Assembly (NCBI RefSeq): GCF_037975245.1
Contig: NC_092582.1
Span: 12,068,001 to 12,132,000 of the forward strand
Reading direction: 5' to 3'
Source: Apostichopus japonicus
Lineage: Eukaryota; Echinodermata; Holothuroidea; Aspidochirotida; Stichopodidae
Length of the DNA: 64,000 bases
Shown here one piece after another: positions 63,755 to 64,000 of the stretch. Every line of letters begins with the position of its first letter. Position 1 is the first letter of the stretch. A model generated the notes under the pieces. The model did not search any database. It saw only the letters and a list, made by a program, of their open reading frames with translations, and was not told the origin of the DNA. Made by a program: the position numbers and the translations under genes.

Positions 63755-64000
63755 ATGTAGGCACTCGCTGTAAAAGATCGGCAAAAGACGTCATCACCGG
63801 GGACTCGAACCACCGATGCAAAAGAGAGCCTCGCTCATCAGCTCGTACAGTGCGCCAAGCCATCGCGCCACTGTATGGACTGAGATATTAGGTCGATTAA
63901 CTAATACTTACAGCTCCCCATGTAGGCACTCGCTGTAAAAGATCGGCAAAAGACGTCATCACCGGGGACTCGAACCACCGATGCAAAAGAGAGCCTCGCT

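Larger units (their letters stand above)
7404..64000. repeat. 165/166-bp satellite array, right block
   Basis: About 341 complete monomers from 7561 to 63919, preceded by the right part of the split monomer and followed by 81 bases of another. All are head-to-tail. The net excess over 341 x 165 is 94 bp; with one 19-bp deletion this implies roughly 110 single-base insertions, mostly GGCAAAAAGACG for GGCAAAAGACG. The five-A monomers cluster at about 9-37 kb, 46.7-49.4 kb and 55-56 kb. Subfamily markers are patchy: GTACAG prevails to about 38 kb, GTCCAG at about 38.5-47.9 kb, and CCACGCC from about 46 kb to the end. Beyond the sub-blocks listed separately I see no gene, promoter or other element. 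Confidence 0.97.

Noticed and set aside
1-64000. CRISPR array
   Set aside because: The period is regular, but the whole 165-bp unit is repeated and there are no unique spacers between short repeats. The LINE and hairpin features are eukaryotic.
1-64000. 5S rRNA or spliced-leader RNA gene cluster
   Set aside because: I see no 5S-like internal control region and no Sm-binding site. The GTAAGT motif is preceded by T rather than the usual G. The spliced-leader idea is kept only as a low-interest finding.
1-64000. Centromere protein B binding box
   Set aside because: I looked for the TTCG....A..CGGG core. The monomer has ATTCGAACC in some copies but not the rest of the motif on either strand.
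1-64000. Tandemly repeated protein domain gene
   Set aside because: 165 is divisible by three, which would allow a repeat protein, but the consensus has stop codons in all six frames and one third of copies shift the frame by one base.

Overview
This window is a eukaryotic satellite DNA locus. It is almost entirely one head-to-tail tandem array of a 165-bp monomer (166 bp where an A-run has five rather than four A). Counting monomer starts gives 41 complete copies at 1-6769, one copy split by an insertion (6770-7560), about 341 copies at 7561-63919, and a partial copy to 64000. All copies are in the same orientation. Both window edges lie inside the array, so the true array is longer than 64 kb. 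The organism is most likely an invertebrate animal, judging from the single non-LTR retrotransposon fragment and its 3' UTR. I cannot name the species or find a described satellite that I recognise.

Layout: 1-6781 is the left satellite block, with a clear 7-monomer (1155 bp) higher-order repeat at 1321-4787. 6782-7403 is a 622-bp, 5'-truncated LINE fragment on the minus strand. It carries the last 134 codons of the reverse-transcriptase ORF, a 3' UTR with a two-part stem-loop, an AATAAA signal and a TGAA-type tail, and is flanked by a 4-bp duplication (ACTC). 7404-64000 is the right satellite block. It contains patches of local subfamilies: a GACCCTC block at 27.9-31.7 kb, a 14-monomer duplication at 33.9-38.7 kb, a GTCC block at 38.5-47.9 kb, GCAGAAG monomers at 50.5-52.2 kb, GGGAAAAAG monomers at 55.2-56.2 kb, a dimer at 60.95-61.6 kb and six near-identical monomers at 62.8-63.75 kb.

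There are no intact protein genes and no convincing RNA genes. All six frames of the consensus monomer contain stops. The most interesting property is that each monomer, read on the minus strand, carries a consensus-matching RNA polymerase III B box (GGTTCGANTCC) with an A-box-like element 40 nt upstream and T-runs downstream. This suggests a tRNA- or tRNA-SINE-derived monomer. The A-box-like element lies mostly within the loop of a 10-bp hairpin. A second hairpin spans each monomer junction and overlaps splice-donor-like and splice-acceptor-like motifs. The monomer is nucleosome-sized, about 51% GC, and keeps 12 CpG sites per copy.

The picture is of a young, actively homogenised array turning over by unequal exchange at several scales (1, 2, 6, 7, 11, 14-16 monomers), with one LINE landing in it. 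A centromeric or heterochromatic role, or Pol III factor binding, is inference only.
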